Assembly: GCF_019175285.1 (NCBI RefSeq)
Contig: NC_056527.1
Coordinates: forward strand, 51,897,387 to 51,961,386
Direction of reading: 5' to 3'
DNA length: 64,000 bases
From: Sceloporus undulatus
Lineage: Eukaryota; Chordata; Lepidosauria; Squamata; Phrynosomatidae
Shown: positions 46,501-56,138 of the stretch, one piece after another
Position numbering within the stretch: position 1 is the first letter of the stretch
How the letters are laid out: every line of letters starts with the position of its first letter
The notes under the pieces: generated by a model
What the model saw: only the letters and a program-made list of their open reading frames with translations
What the model was told of the DNA's origin: nothing
Database searches by the model: none
Program-made: the position numbers and the translations under genes

Positions 46501-47835
46501 CTCTCCTACTTAAATCTGTGGAACAGTGCTTTGGCTGCACTGTGCTATTGGTTTATTGGTAAATTAATTACCAGACAATTACGTAGGCTGCATACACCTT
46601 CTGAAATCCATATCATTGCAGAGATTTATTTTTAAAATTTTAACAGTAAAACAAAAAAAGACTCCTGGTCCACAAATACATCATGATGTAAACCAAGAAC
46701 AAAAAAGAAAACCTTCCCTAAATATATAACTCAGTATTTAAAAACAGCTGGGAAGAGGTCAATAGAAATATACAGTACTAAGATTTCATAGGCCTAGAGC
46801 TTTCTATTAAGGTCCATTCTCAGATGAACAGCAGCCATCTATCAAGTCAAATATGCCAGAGGAAGATTTATATTCCACTAACCAAAGGATGCAGTCAATG
46901 ACCCCATCAATATTTTTCTTTCTTTTTTTCAGTTTTAACAACTTGGGTCCAAGAAAAATGCTAGTTTCCAGATATGGATCATGATCGATCACATTCTGAA
47001 ATCTAATATGCTTAATGTCACAACACGATCTGAACAGCATAAAGACCCTTAAAAAATGGTTCAGCAGTGACTGTTTATAGATACCTGTCTTCAACCAGTT
47101 AAAGCCAAATCTTGCCTGTTAATTGATTTATGGATAAGGCTGGGTGAGAATCATGGGTTTTTAATAGCGATGTAGCTTTAAGTACCAATTAACATTTTTG
47201 TCCAATTGCTGAAGGATTCAAAAGACTGACTGCTAAGCAATTTAGAACTGGCAACAATGTTGTCTGTGATCCTAGACACAGACAAGCAGGTTACTTTGCT
47301 TTTTGACAAGCCCTAAAGCTTCAAAGGAATCATTAGGTTTCTTGTACAGTAATGCTGTTTTTTAAAGGGAAAAAAAAAAATACAAATCTTGACAACTGAT
47401 GCTTGGAAAAACTCTTCCTGAAGTTTAATTCAGCTGGGAAATAGTATAACACAGAAGTGGAGAGAAAAAGAACTACACATTCCTCTATATGTACTATTGT
47501 TCCAACCTGGAAAACTGACACAGTTGGGTCATTGATAGAATGCATCAGTGCCCCCCATATTATGAATTTGACAGATAGGGTATAGCTGGGATGTTTCAGT
47601 AAACCTACAGAAAAAAAGTAGTTCAAAAACAGCATCAGTGCACAAACTGCAGCACTGCAAAAAACAAATATGAACATTTGCACATTCTTCTTTCTACCAA
47701 GGAATATTATGGCCTAAATCCAGCTGATAGTCCCAACTGCAGTAGACCCACTAAATTAATAGGATTTACATAAGTGTTGGTTTACCATTCATAAATTGAT
47801 TCAATGGGCCTAAACGAGCAAAGCAACATAGGCCT
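46501..47835. other. Intergenic; unassigned open frames on the minus strand
   Basis: A minus-strand frame at 47333-47683 (116 codons, several hydrophobic stretches) and another at 46807-47094 (95 codons) match no family I know. They have no start context, splice sites or repeat flanks that support a gene, so I do not call them. Confidence 0.4.
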
Positions 47836-47963
47836 TTTTCTTCTTGTTCAGCGGTGGTTTGCCATTACCATCTCCTGAGGCTGAGAGCATGTGGCTTGCC
47901 CAAGGTCATCCAGGGGTGTCATGGCCAAGCTGGGAATCAAACCCTAGTCTCCAGATTTGTAAA
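47836..47963 (-). mobile_element. Sauria SINE, middle part
   Basis: TTGTTCAGCGGTGGTTTGCCATTACC through GGCTTGCCCAAGGTCATCC to GGAATCAAACCCTAGTCTCCAG. It lacks both the tail and the head. Confidence 0.8.
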
Positions 47964-47992
47964 ACTTTAATATGTAGAGTAGGTAACTGTTA

Positions 47993-48147
47993 AGAGCCAG
48001 TGTGGTAGTGTAGTTTGAGTGTTGGACTATGACTCTGAAGGTGTTTGATTCCTCACTCAGCTATGAAACCCACTTGGTGACTTTGGGCAAGTCACATGTT
48101 CTCAGACTCAGAGGAAGGCAATGGCAAACTTCCTCTCAAGAAAGAAA
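47993..48147 (+). mobile_element. Sauria SINE, 5' part
   Basis: AAGAGCCAGTGTGGTAGTGTAG is the tRNA-like head. The body continues through GGGCAAGTCACATGTTCTCAG to GGCAATGGCAAACTTCC. It lies head-to-head with the minus copy 29 bp to its left, so the two can pair. Confidence 0.85.
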
Positions 48148-49280
48148 AAAAAAGCTGTAGTTACTTCCTAAAAATTGGAATACTACAAATCTCTGATCTG
48201 TGGTACAAAGCACTTTATCTTGTCCAAAAGTAACTAAATTGTTATAGTTCCATTGCAAAAGGAGTGAAGCTATCCCTCATTAAACTATGATCACAATGTA
48301 ACTTTGTTAATACTTTGTTATTGGAAAAAATGAGTGAATTACAATAGAGAGGGAAGGAGGAGAAAGAAAAATCTAGTTACTTCCAAGCTCTGCAGATTGC
48401 CTCATAAAAGGGAAAGGAATAAGCCTAACTTGGCTCCCAGGAAAAAGCATTCTCAACAGAGAGACAGGGGGGGGAAAGCTACTTTCCCTGCAGCAACCTG
48501 TGATCCTGCAACTGCTTTGTACTCTAACTCCTGGAAGCCTTGAACAGCATGGCCAATGATGACAGATTCTGGAAGCTGGAATACAAAACCAAAAGAGGAC
48601 CAAATATTTAGAATCTCTGCTATAGACTATCTGCTCAGGGGTGCACCATGGGCAAACAAACCATATATTTACACTAGCCAGCTGTATGAGATGACACTTG
48701 ATAGCTTGAGACCCAAAAGTTTGTTTGCAGGAGCATCTCATTCTGTACTATCTGCTCACATCTTACAATCTTTTTTCAGTGAAGTTGCTTCTGTGGATTC
48801 CTTTCTCAGGAGGCACTGATTAAAACTAGAGCCTGGAAAAGTTCCCTTCTGGACTACAAAACCCAGAATGTCAGGGATGATGGGAGTTGTAGCTCTTCAC
48901 CTCTGGCTCGAACTCACCACCTGGTTGTGTACCGCGCTGACCAGTTTTGGCCAGTGGTTAAAGCTTAGCAGAGTTACAGAGAATAGGCTGAAGACCCCGA
49001 CAAACTCTCCAAGCCTTCTCACTCTTGCTTCCACAGAAGTCTTCACCCTTCTTCAGGTTCCAGCTGGTTCTTGTAGCTTCACCCAAGACACCAGACAACT
49101 CCATAGTCTTATATAAAAGATCTACTTTATTCTACTATATACAGCTCCAAAACTATCCAACACAACTCCAATACTCCTCACTACTACCCACTACTACTAC
49201 CCACAAAATACATTGGGATCCATAGTCATTATTATAGTCAATGCAAGATACCACCCACTGTTGTCTGTTTCCACCCAGTA
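48148..49280. other. Intergenic with a MITE scrap
   Basis: 48847-48900 (GGACTACAAAACCCAGAATG...GATGATGGGAGTTGTAGCTC) is the core of a common reptile foldback MITE. The open frame at 48373-48741 (minus) has no recognisable homology. Confidence 0.45.
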
Positions 49281-49385
49281 GGCATGTACATCATTCTCAT
49301 TGCTTTGATTTGGATTTCCTGCATGGCAGGGGGTTGGACTGGATGGCCCTTGCGGTCTCTTCCAACTCTATTATTTTATGATTCA
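49281..49385 (+). mobile_element. CR1/L3-type LINE 3' terminus
   Basis: GATTTCCTGCATGGCAGGGGGTTGGACTGGATGGCCCTTG followed by CTCTTCCAACTCTATT and ATGATTC is the familiar end of amniote CR1/L3-like elements. Confidence 0.75.
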
Positions 49386-49839
49386 TTGGTTCTCTTGGTT
49401 CATCCTACAATTAATGATTTCATCATCTCAGCCTTGACCACTTAACAATTGTCAGGTGTGTCTAATTATCCACTTTACATTTCTTGTCCTTGGCATTCAG
49501 GACTTGTTAATTCCATTACCATTTACACCTGTGTGGTTCCCAATTGGCTTCTGCTGAGTCACCCTGACTTTCACATACATGTTTTATTTCATTTACTGTA
49601 TAACCCATGTTGCTTTTTTCTTGACACAGAATTCTTCATCTGACCAAGCTAACCAAGGATCCTGGGAATTGTACTCCAAAAGGTACTGTTGCCACAGTCT
49701 AGCTAGAAGTAGGCAGAGGATCATCTCCATTAGTGCCTCATCTCTGGCCTGCCCAATATCAACAAGACCTGATGCTTCTATCATTTTGACATCAGGCTAA
49801 AAGTTATCTGAACAACAATTAAAAAAAACAAAGTTGTTT
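49386..49839. other. Intergenic, no gene recognised
   Basis: No repeat or exon could be named with confidence. Confidence 0.45.
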
Positions 49840-49990
49840 TATGTTTAGCGTTTATGTTCTGTTTGTCTGCTGTTTTTATGTTTATGCCTTGTTTTTATTG
49901 GATATTTTATGAGATTATTGAATTACATTAGGTCTTTTGCTGGATTTATGCCTTATGTATACTGCCTCGATACCTTAAAGTCAGGGTGGA
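49840..49990 (+). mobile_element. LINE tail remnant
   Basis: A T-rich stretch ending ATGTATACTGCCTCGATACCTTAAAG resembles an L2/CR1 3' terminus. The match is weak. Confidence 0.35.
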
Positions 49991-50454
49991 CAATTCATAG
50001 CCTATGAGCCACATGTGGCCCAAGAGACTGCCCATATAGGCTGTCATGTGTAGCCTACTTGCATGTCCCCCCCTGAACGTACATACAAAGGGTGCCCAGG
50101 AGTGTCATCCGTGTATGCTCTGGTTGCCATTAGAAGTGAAATCACACTGCTGCCAAATAGCGTTTGGTAGGCTTTCAGGATCTTGACGGCACTGTTAAGC
50201 AGTGCATCCTAGTACCCCCCCAAATACCATATCTTCTTGCTATGGGAGTGTAGTTTTCTTGTTTATAACAGCACCCAGATTAATGACAAATGTCACCTTA
50301 AAAGATGCAAAGTTTGCAGATCATTGCTTAAGACTTCTCCTTTTTTCTTTGACTCATTTCCCTCTCTTTTGCCCCATCTCTGCATTCAGTCCATTTCCAA
50401 ATCACACCAGTTCTCCATTTACTTCATTACAAAAATATATCCTTTCCTCAGTGT
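49991..50454. other. Intergenic, no gene recognised
   Basis: No repeat or exon was recognised, apart from possible L2-like pyrimidine-rich sequence near 50340. Confidence 0.4.
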
Positions 50455-51540
50455 TCCTTAAATAAATGTTCTCCAGTCCACACCTTGGTCCTCTTTCACC
50501 TTGATTGCTGCACTTATGTCCTCTCCAATTTTCTGTGGCCCGGTCTTAGTTCCCTCACTTGACTCCAATGTGCTGCTGCCAATAATGTATTTCTCTTTCT
50601 CATCTCCTTGCCCACATGATGCCCCCTTGAAATCCCATACACTGGCTTCCCATCTGTGCCTAGATTGCATACAAAGAGTTGCCAGGTCCCAGGGCTTGGC
50701 TCTTCAGGTCTCAGGCATTAACTATGCAATCTCTGGGGCTTAGATGTTACAGACTTGGCAACCCTACTTCACAAGCTTCTTACTTTCAGCCCCAAGCCCT
50801 CTGTGCTCTTACCTCCATTTCTCTCATCCTCTGAGAACCTGGAAAGTTATTTTTTGGATTAGAGCAAAGCCAACCACCATGGCCACTGGATTAGAGGAGC
50901 TGTAGTCCGGAAAGCAACTTTTCCAACCTCCAGTCACCAGCTCCACAACCCTTAGCCTTCCAATAGACTTCTACTTCTGCAAATTACTCCTTCCTTTCTC
51001 TCCTGATATCCCTTTTGTCGAGACCTGCTTCTTTTTCAAATCCCTACCCTTTTCTCTTTCTCAATGCCATTTAACTAAGGACCTTATCATACTAGAGGAA
51101 TTCCACTCAGAAACGGGATTTAAAATAGATTTAAAGTAGAAAAAAAGTGCAAATGCGGGAGGTTTTTCACACGACGTTTCTGCAAAACAGAAATAACATG
51201 AAAATAAAGTGAATACAAAGGCAACAAAAAATGACACCTTTTTACTTTTCGGAAGTTCTGAAAGTAAAAAGGTGTCATGTTTGTCGCCTTTACATTTCCT
51301 TTATTTCTGCGTTATTTCTGTTTTGCAAAAATGCGTGTGAAAAACCTCCCGCATTTGCAGGATTTTTTTTACTTCTAAAATCCCATTTTTGAGCAGGATT
51401 TATCTAGTGTGATAGGTGTAAGTAAGTTTAAATGAAGTAACAGTGTATAACTTCTCTCTTTACCCCGATTATATCTTCTTCCCTTCCTCTGTTGTCTCCC
51501 TTGTGTCTTCTCTAGATGATATCCTTCTTGTGGGTATTCT
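50455..51540 (+). mobile_element. L2-type LINE 3' coding/UTR relic, interrupted
   Basis: TTGATTGCTGCACTTATGTCCTCTCC, CTCCAATGTGCTGCTGCC and CATACACTGGCTTCCCATC follow the order of L2-like ORF2 ends. A foldback MITE interrupts it at 51082-51417, and CT-rich L2-like sequence resumes to about 51540. Frames are broken throughout. Confidence 0.5.
51082..51417. repeat. Foldback MITE, TTATCACACTAG family B, copy 3
   Basis: The left CCTTATCATACTAGAGG and right TCTAGTGTGATAGG termini are mirrored. Inside, GCAAATGCGGGAGGTTTTTC mirrors GAAAAACCTCCCGCATTTGC. The centre ACACCTTTTTACTTTTC/GAAAGTAAAAAGGTGT around 51235-51279 is a perfect hairpin. Almost the whole 336 bp is self-complementary. Confidence 0.8.
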
Positions 51541-51699
51541 CATTCAATGTAAAGTATCATATCCACTGCTAAAATTCAAGTCAAATGATTCCAATTAATT
51601 TAGAAAACAGGTTTTTTAAAAACCTACAGGCTTTAACATGATCCTACATATGTTTATTTGGAGGAGAAGAGAGTAACTTACTCCGGTGGGACTTATTTT
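51541..51699. other. Short intergenic spacer
   Basis: Nothing was recognised. Confidence 0.4.
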
Positions 51700-52010
51700 A
51701 TTTTTATGCTCCTTGATTAGTTTTAATATTAGGCTCTCAAAGCTAGTTACAGCTGGAAGCAATAACAGCTTAAAATAAGCAGCTTGGAATACAATAAACA
51801 CGTGAAATCACATTAAAAACTTAACAAGAAGATAGTAACGCAGATAGCTAACAGAGACAAAAAACGAGAAGAATAAAAATAGCAACAGTAGACGTCAGAA
51901 GACTTTCACAAAGAGGATGTTTGTTGTCAAGTCTTTTCTAAAGACTGAGAGGCCATTAGCCAAGCAGGCTTTCCTTGAGAGGGAATTTCAATGGCCAGCC
52001 ATCACAGTGA
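51700..52010 (-). mobile_element. CR1-type LINE 3' region fragment
   Basis: GAGAGGCCATTAGCCAAGCAGGC, TTGAGAGGGAATTTCAATGGCC and the A-rich left part resemble the inverted CR1-like region at 28917. It is diverged. Confidence 0.45.
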
Positions 52011-52240
52011 AAGAATATGTACTTTCACTGTACTTTTTATTTTGCCCACAGGCATCTTAATACATAAGAGAGAATGTAACGAAGAAAATCTTCCTTCTAA
52101 AGGAAGACCATCTATGGCTCAAATACTGACACTAGCACTTTGAAGCGAGTCTCAGAACAAACCAACAACCAGAACAACTCTTTCAAGTATGATTCATACA
52201 ATTAAACACAGTCAGGAATGGAACATGCAGAACACTTTAG
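52011..52240. other. Intergenic, no gene recognised
   Basis: Nothing was recognised. Confidence 0.4.
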
Positions 52241-52363
52241 TGCAGGGATGGGAATCATAAGGTCCTTCAGCCATCATAGTTGAACTGCAATAGTCCTAGT
52301 AAGTGCCAGCCAATAGTGACAGAGGAGGGAATTTGTAGCCCGCATGTTGTCAACCCTTGTATT
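52241..52363. repeat. Foldback MITE, TGTTGGACTACA family
   Basis: GCAGGGATGGGAATCATAAGG at the left and GTAGCCCGCATGTTGTCAACCCTTG at the right are mirrored ends of the common family. The centre has AGTGCCAGCCAATAGTG. Confidence 0.6.
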
Positions 52364-52961
52364 TGGATTTGTATAAGGTCTGGCCCTATTTATCCTGATA
52401 GATCTATGTTGGGAAAGGGACAGAGTAGTGCAACCTCTTCCTCCTCTTGGCAGGTTATCTAGTTTTGTTTTGCAACAGGACTATGCGAATAATCTCACTC
52501 ACACATTCCCAATTTCTTGTTCACCCTATTTTGTTATCAGAACCACATCTATGCACATCTCTATATAAATAAAGCATAATAATAATCATAACAATAATAT
52601 CTGTCAGTTCTGTTGCTCACACATGTCAGCATTGCAAATAACGATGGAGTAGACGACGCGGATGCATTCGAAACCTGTTCAAGAAATGCAGTTTTATCCC
52701 GGTTTATCCCGGGTCTATCCGCACTGGTTATTCATACACCCAACAATGTGAATATTTCGGGGAAACTCAACAAACAAACAAACCCTGAGATCAATTATCC
52801 CAGTTTTGATGGAGGTTTTGCCACCACCACCTTAACCTAATAGGATGCATTTAAAATTCGTGTGAAGAACACAGATTGAACCCAAATTCTTTCAAGACTG
52901 TCTGAATAACCCTTGGACGTTTCAGCAACTTTTGATACTATTGCCCATAGAATCAATTTGG
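52364..52961. other. Intergenic; CpG-containing MITE-like segment
   Basis: 52630-52860 has CGATGGAGTAGACGACGCGG and CCCGGTTTATCCCGGGTC, an unassigned CpG-bearing and probably transposon-derived stretch. An AAT-like run lies at 52568-52600. No exon was found. Confidence 0.4.
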
Positions 52962-53130
52962 TGTAGCGGTTGTTGAACTGGGACCTGGGATACAAAAGGA
53001 TATTTCTCCACTGATCTAAGGACTAGTCAAGTTTATCACAACCCGACCGACCTCAGAATAGGATTATTATGAGGAGAATGTAGGCTTGAGAAAAGTATGT
53101 GTGCTGCTCTGGACTCACATTTAAATGAAA
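52962..53130 (+). mobile_element. Squamate tRNA-SINE (non-Sauria type)
   Basis: TTGGTGTAGCGGTTGTTGAACTGGGACCTGGG is a tRNA-like head. CCTCAGAATAGGATTATTATGAGGAGAATG is the mid-region and AATGAAATGAAATAAA the end. It differs from Sauria SINEs, which end in ACAACAA. Confidence 0.6.
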
Positions 53131-53224
53131 TGAAATAAAAAATAGAATGAAACAGAATGAAACACCGTTCCCTACACAAAATAGGACATTAACATTCAAT
53201 ATTTTATTCTACAGCTTGTTAATG
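53131..53224. other. Short spacer
   Basis: Nothing was recognised. Confidence 0.4.
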
Positions 53225-53300
53225 TCCTAAAATCATGGAGCTGGAAGGAGACCCCAAAGGCCATCCAGTCTAACCCCTGCCATGCAGGAATACACAACCA
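53225..53300 (-). mobile_element. CR1/L3-type LINE terminus, inverted
   Basis: CATGGAGCTGGAAGGAGACCCCAAAGGCCATCCAGTCTAACCCCTGCCATGCAGG is the reverse complement of the terminus seen at 49281. Confidence 0.75.
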
Positions 53301-53739
53301 AGGCATTAAGTGATGAAAGAATTAGATGCACAAATAACCTAGTTTTCTAGGATAATTCTTCCTTCACGCTCTATTGAATGTGAAAGGAAAATAGGTTACA
53401 TAAAAATATACAACACCCCCCTCCCCCCTAAATTATGGAAACTAAGATTGTAAGAAGATTTAACAGGAAGGTAATAGATTTGTTATAATTTGAGTAGATA
53501 CATTACGTTGTAACAGTTAACATGAAGACTGTCGAAGAAGGAAAAAATAGTGAAATATAGACAAGGTCCCAATGCAACTGTGGACTAAGTGTAGTTACAG
53601 AGGAGATGTGTGTTTTGTTGGATAAGATATGTGTATTTTGTTAGATACTGATGATTATGGACATGTATGTACGTAGCAATGTAAGTGATGTTTTATGTTA
53701 TTTTTAATTCAGACTTATGGGAATTAATTAAAAAATTAT
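53301..53739. other. Intergenic, no gene recognised
   Basis: AT-rich, with a CCCCCCTCCCCCC patch near 53416. No exon was found. Confidence 0.45.
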
Positions 53740-54022
53740 TAAAAACAACAACAAGGCAGTCCAGAGAGATGCGCATCCATTTTATTTCACTGACATATTG
53801 TTTGTATTAATGTACACTTTTATAGTATTTTTTTAAACTAGCTATAGTGATGTTTTTATTAGTTTTATAATCTTGTTCGTGGTTCTAGATTGTGCGCCAT
53901 AAGGCAGGCTTTTGTTTCTGTTTCGGATCATTTTCTCTCCTTTGTAAAGTGCTACGTGAAGCCTATGGTGCTATACAAATAAACATAATAATAATAGTAA
54001 TAGTAATAGTAATAATAATAAT
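53740..54022 (+). mobile_element. L2/CR1-type LINE tail with AAT microsatellite
   Basis: TTTGTAAAGTGCTACGTGAAGCCTATGGTGCTATACAAATAAACATAATAATAATAG is the conserved end of squamate L2-like elements. The (AATAGT)/(AAT) run continues the terminal repeat. Confidence 0.7.
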
Positions 54023-54189
54023 ACTGTGTTAAACCAGAGAGCTATTGTCAGCTGTCTCTTATGGATTGAATGGTACATAAACCAGACTTTTTGGTCAGTT
54101 GGGTCAGTTTTAAACCATTACTTTTTAATCTGTGTATGAACTCTTATGAGTGTTTTTGTAATGGGTTTATAGTATTGCCTTTTAATTGT

Positions 54190-54282
54190 GGGTTTATGTG
54201 TTTTTAATTGCGTTTTGTATTTTTACAGGCTGCGCTCTGCCTCCAGCCTCGAGGCACAATAGAAATAAAATGTATTTTATTA

Positions 54283-54324
<42 letters not shown>
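54190..54324 (+). mobile_element. LINE tail with (ATT)n microsatellite
   Basis: CTCCAGCCTCGAGGCACAATAGAAATAAAATG is a diverged LINE terminus followed by about fourteen ATT units (54281-54322). Confidence 0.6.
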
Positions 54325-54420
54325 AACCCCCAAAAGATTGTATATTTGGACACTTTCAATTCCCTGTTATGTAGCACTGCTTCCAGGATACTATGTCAGG
54401 TAACTATGTACCTCAGAGTT

Positions 54421-54619
54421 CATCCAGACTGCAATAATAATCCTGTTTGACTCCGCTTTAACTGCCATGGCTCAAGGCTATGGAATTCTGGGAACTGTAG
54501 TTTGTTGTGGCGCCTTTGGTGCCACAACAAACTACAGTTCCCAGAATTCCATAGCCTTGAGCCATGACAGTTAAAGCGGAGTCAAATCGGGTTATTACTG
54601 CAGTGCGGATGCAGCCCAA
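54421..54619. repeat. Nearly perfect palindromic MITE beside the STT3B CpG island
   Basis: The arms are about 95 bp each (54421-54524 and 54528-54619). The 66 bp nearest the axis differ at only about two positions. Key arm phrases are GACTCCGCTTTAACTGCCAT and GAATTCTGGGAACTGTAGTT. The strong arm identity suggests a recent insertion or ongoing arm conversion. It lies about 120 bp left of the CpG-rich region. A related, more diverged copy sits just inside intron 1 at 55985. Confidence 0.85.
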
Positions 54620-54790
54620 ACAATGCTTTCAAGATTTCACCCAAGCTGCCTGTGTTCATTCGGGCAATTCATTCTGCCATGACGACCTTGACAGACTTTG
54701 ACAGAGGCCAGGCAGAGGTTAAAAACTACAACCCCCAAGATGCAACGCGGCTCCTCGCCGCAGTTTTCCAAAGCCTAGCCTATAGCATTC

Positions 54791-54802
54791 CTTCCGCGGA
54801 AG
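54791..54802. promoter_or_regulatory. Palindromic ETS-type site CTTCCGCGGAAG
   Basis: Two back-to-back GGAA cores on opposite strands match ETS-family (GABP/ELK type) binding consensus. The site lies at the left edge of the CpG-rich region. Confidence 0.5.
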
Positions 54803-54891
54803 CGCCGCAGCGCCCCCAACGCTCCTCATTCAAGGCACGTGACCAAAAAACAAAAAAGCCCTCCCTACTCTGTCACTGGTGCGCGCCTCCA

Positions 54892-54995
54892 CCAATCACC
54901 TCCTTCCACTTAGCACACCCTTTCGCCATTGGTCGGAGGCCAGGGGAGACACCTCCTCTCTTTGTCAGCGCGCTAGAAGCCTCGCTCCTGATTGG
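54892..54995. promoter_or_regulatory. Cluster of three CCAAT boxes
   Basis: CCAAT at 54892-54896, then ATTGG at 54928-54932 and 54991-54995 (CCAAT on the minus strand). Spacings are about 36 and 63 bp. This arrangement is typical of NF-Y-dependent TATA-less promoters, but binding is inferred. Confidence 0.55.
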
Positions 54996-55134
54996 CTGCG
55001 GGGCTGCCCTTTTGAAGTACCTGTCGATCCGTGACAGGTTAGCGGCGAGTTTTTGCTGTCGCAAGCTCCGCCCACCTATAGAGTATCGGCGGTTAGTCAG
55101 GAGGACGGCGGAGCTGAATGTAACCGTCCGCAAA

Positions 55135-55276
55135 CCCTCCTTAGCTCCGCCCCCTTTTAGATCTCTCGATCGCTTATCCCGAATTCAAGTACTAGAACAG
55201 TCCCAACAAGTCAGCCCCAATTCCTTTCGCGCACGCGCATTCCCTCCCTCCTTTAGCTCCGCCCCCCTTTTAGATC
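55135..55276. promoter_or_regulatory. Duplicated GC-box block
   Basis: CCCTCCTTAGCTCCGCCCC at 55135, continuing through TTTTAGATCT at 55163, recurs at 55245-55276 with one extra T and one extra C. CGCTTATC-like bases follow both copies at different spacing. The copies are about 111 bp apart. Each carries one GC box. It looks like a local promoter duplication. Confidence 0.85.
55228..55239. promoter_or_regulatory. NRF1-type site
   Basis: CGCGCACGCGCA fits the NRF1 consensus YGCGCAYGCGCR exactly. A second, weaker match (GCGTGCGCAG) lies near 55372. Confidence 0.55.
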
Positions 55277-55420
55277 TGTGTCTCCCTCGCTTATTATCCT
55301 GTGCCACAGCCATTCGCTTCTTCTTCTCCTTTTCCTTTTCTTCCCCCTCCCTTCTTTTTTTTTTCCACCGCGCGTGCGCAGTTCGGGTCTCGCGCGCCCG
55401 TTGCCTCAGAAGCGCTGGGA

Positions 55421-55537
55421 ATGTTGGCGGCGGCGGAGGCGGCAGGAGGCAGTTCCTGGGTGGCTACTGAGAAGGAAGAAGCGGTGGCGGCGGCGCTGCT
55501 ACTGCTGCTGCTTCTGCGGGGAGCGGAAGGCCAGTGA
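55421..55537 (+). CDS. Possible upstream open reading frame in STT3B leader
   Basis: An ATG at 55421 (G at -3, T at +4, moderate context) opens a 38-codon frame ending in TGA at 55535-55537. It runs MLAAAEAAGGSSWVATEKEE and then has a poly-leucine run. It ends about 105 bp before the main start. If transcription begins upstream of 55421 it could reduce STT3B translation. The poly-leucine run comes from CTG repeats, so conservation should be tested before treating it as functional. Confidence 0.3.
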   Translation: MLAAAEAAGGSSWVATEKEEAVAAALLLLLLLRGAEGQ

Positions 55538-55642
55538 GGAGGGGAAAAGGCCTGGCTGCTTCCTCTGAGGGAAACGGGGCGGACTCTGCTCCTCCTCATT
55601 CTCCTCCTCCTCTTCTGCCGCGCGTTGAGCCAAAGGAGCAAC

Positions 55643-55950
55643 ATGGCGGAACACTCAGAACACCAGAAGCACAAGCCCGGGGCTGCCTCCTCTTCCTCCT
55701 CCTCCTCCTCGAACTCCTCTCAAGCGCTGGCCATCAGCCGAGGCTCCTCTTCTTCTTCCACGGCGGCGACGGCGGGTCCCTCTGCGAGCGCAGGAGGAGG
55801 AGGAGGCCTCTCGGGGGGGCTTTCTCAGCCGGCAGGCTGGCAGTCCTTGCTCTCCTTCACCATCCTCTTCCTGGCCTGGCTGGCCGGCTTCAGCTCCAGG
55901 CTCTTCGCCGTCATCCGCTTCGAGAGCATCATACACGAGTTCGACCCTTG
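55643..55950 (+). CDS. STT3B: STT3B exon 1 (oligosaccharyltransferase catalytic subunit, N-terminus)
   Basis: STT3B is the catalytic subunit of an ER-membrane oligosaccharyltransferase complex. It moves the Glc3Man9GlcNAc2 glycan from dolichol onto Asn-X-Ser/Thr sites, often post-translationally. The exon encodes 102 codons plus two bases. Residues 56-103 (LSGGLSQPAGWQSLLSFTIL onward to HEFDPW) match vertebrate STT3B as I recall it almost without change. Residues 1-55 are low-complexity: Ser-rich runs at 16-26 and 35-39 and Gly at 51-55. The first membrane segment spans about 68-91. Asp101 in EFDPW is the conserved metal/catalytic Asp of the STT3 family. The start is the first ATG in this frame with a strong context (A at -3, G at +4). 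The donor, CCTTG/GTGAG, splits the Trp103 codon. Later exons are outside the window. Confidence 0.95.
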
Positions 55951-55984
55951 GTGAGAGGAGGAGAGGTTCCGTCGCCTGTGGCTG

Positions 55985-56138
55985 CCATCCACACTGGAGG
56001 GATAACACGGTTTGGCACCGCTTTAACATGTGTCTTGTCTCCTGGGCCCACAACAAACTCCAACTCCCAGAATTCCATAGCCTTCGAGACAAGACGCCTC
56101 CAAACCGGTGCCAAACCGGATCACATCCGCAGTGTGGG
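55985..56138. repeat. Foldback MITE 34 bp after the STT3B exon 1 donor
   Basis: CATCCACACTGGAGGG at the left mirrors CCGCAGTGTGGGC at the right. GTTTGGCACCGCTTT mirrors GGTGCCAAACC, and the centre includes CAACTCCCAGAATTCCATAGCC. It is the same type as 54421 but more diverged. Its left end lies only about 34 bp beyond the exon 1 splice donor. Confidence 0.75.

Noticed and set aside
47333-47683. 116-codon minus-strand hydrophobic frame
   Set aside because: AT-rich DNA often yields Phe/Leu-rich frames. There is no homology, no good start context and no promoter or splice evidence.
48373-48741. 122-codon minus-strand frame
   Set aside because: Cys/Ser-rich with no recognisable homology; treated as chance.
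54600-55300. A divergent minus-strand gene sharing the CpG island
   Set aside because: The 86- and 126-codon minus frames there are low complexity or GC artefacts with no recognised protein and no splice evidence. A noncoding antisense transcript cannot be excluded.
54652-55470. 272-codon open frame in the CpG-rich region
   Set aside because: It overlaps promoter motifs, has no recognisable domain, and GC-rich DNA without TAA/TGA favours long chance frames. It ends within the presumed STT3B leader.
55625-55642. Extension of STT3B upstream of the ATG at 55643
   Set aside because: The upstream codon is TTG, not a normal vertebrate start, and recalled STT3B sequences begin MAE.
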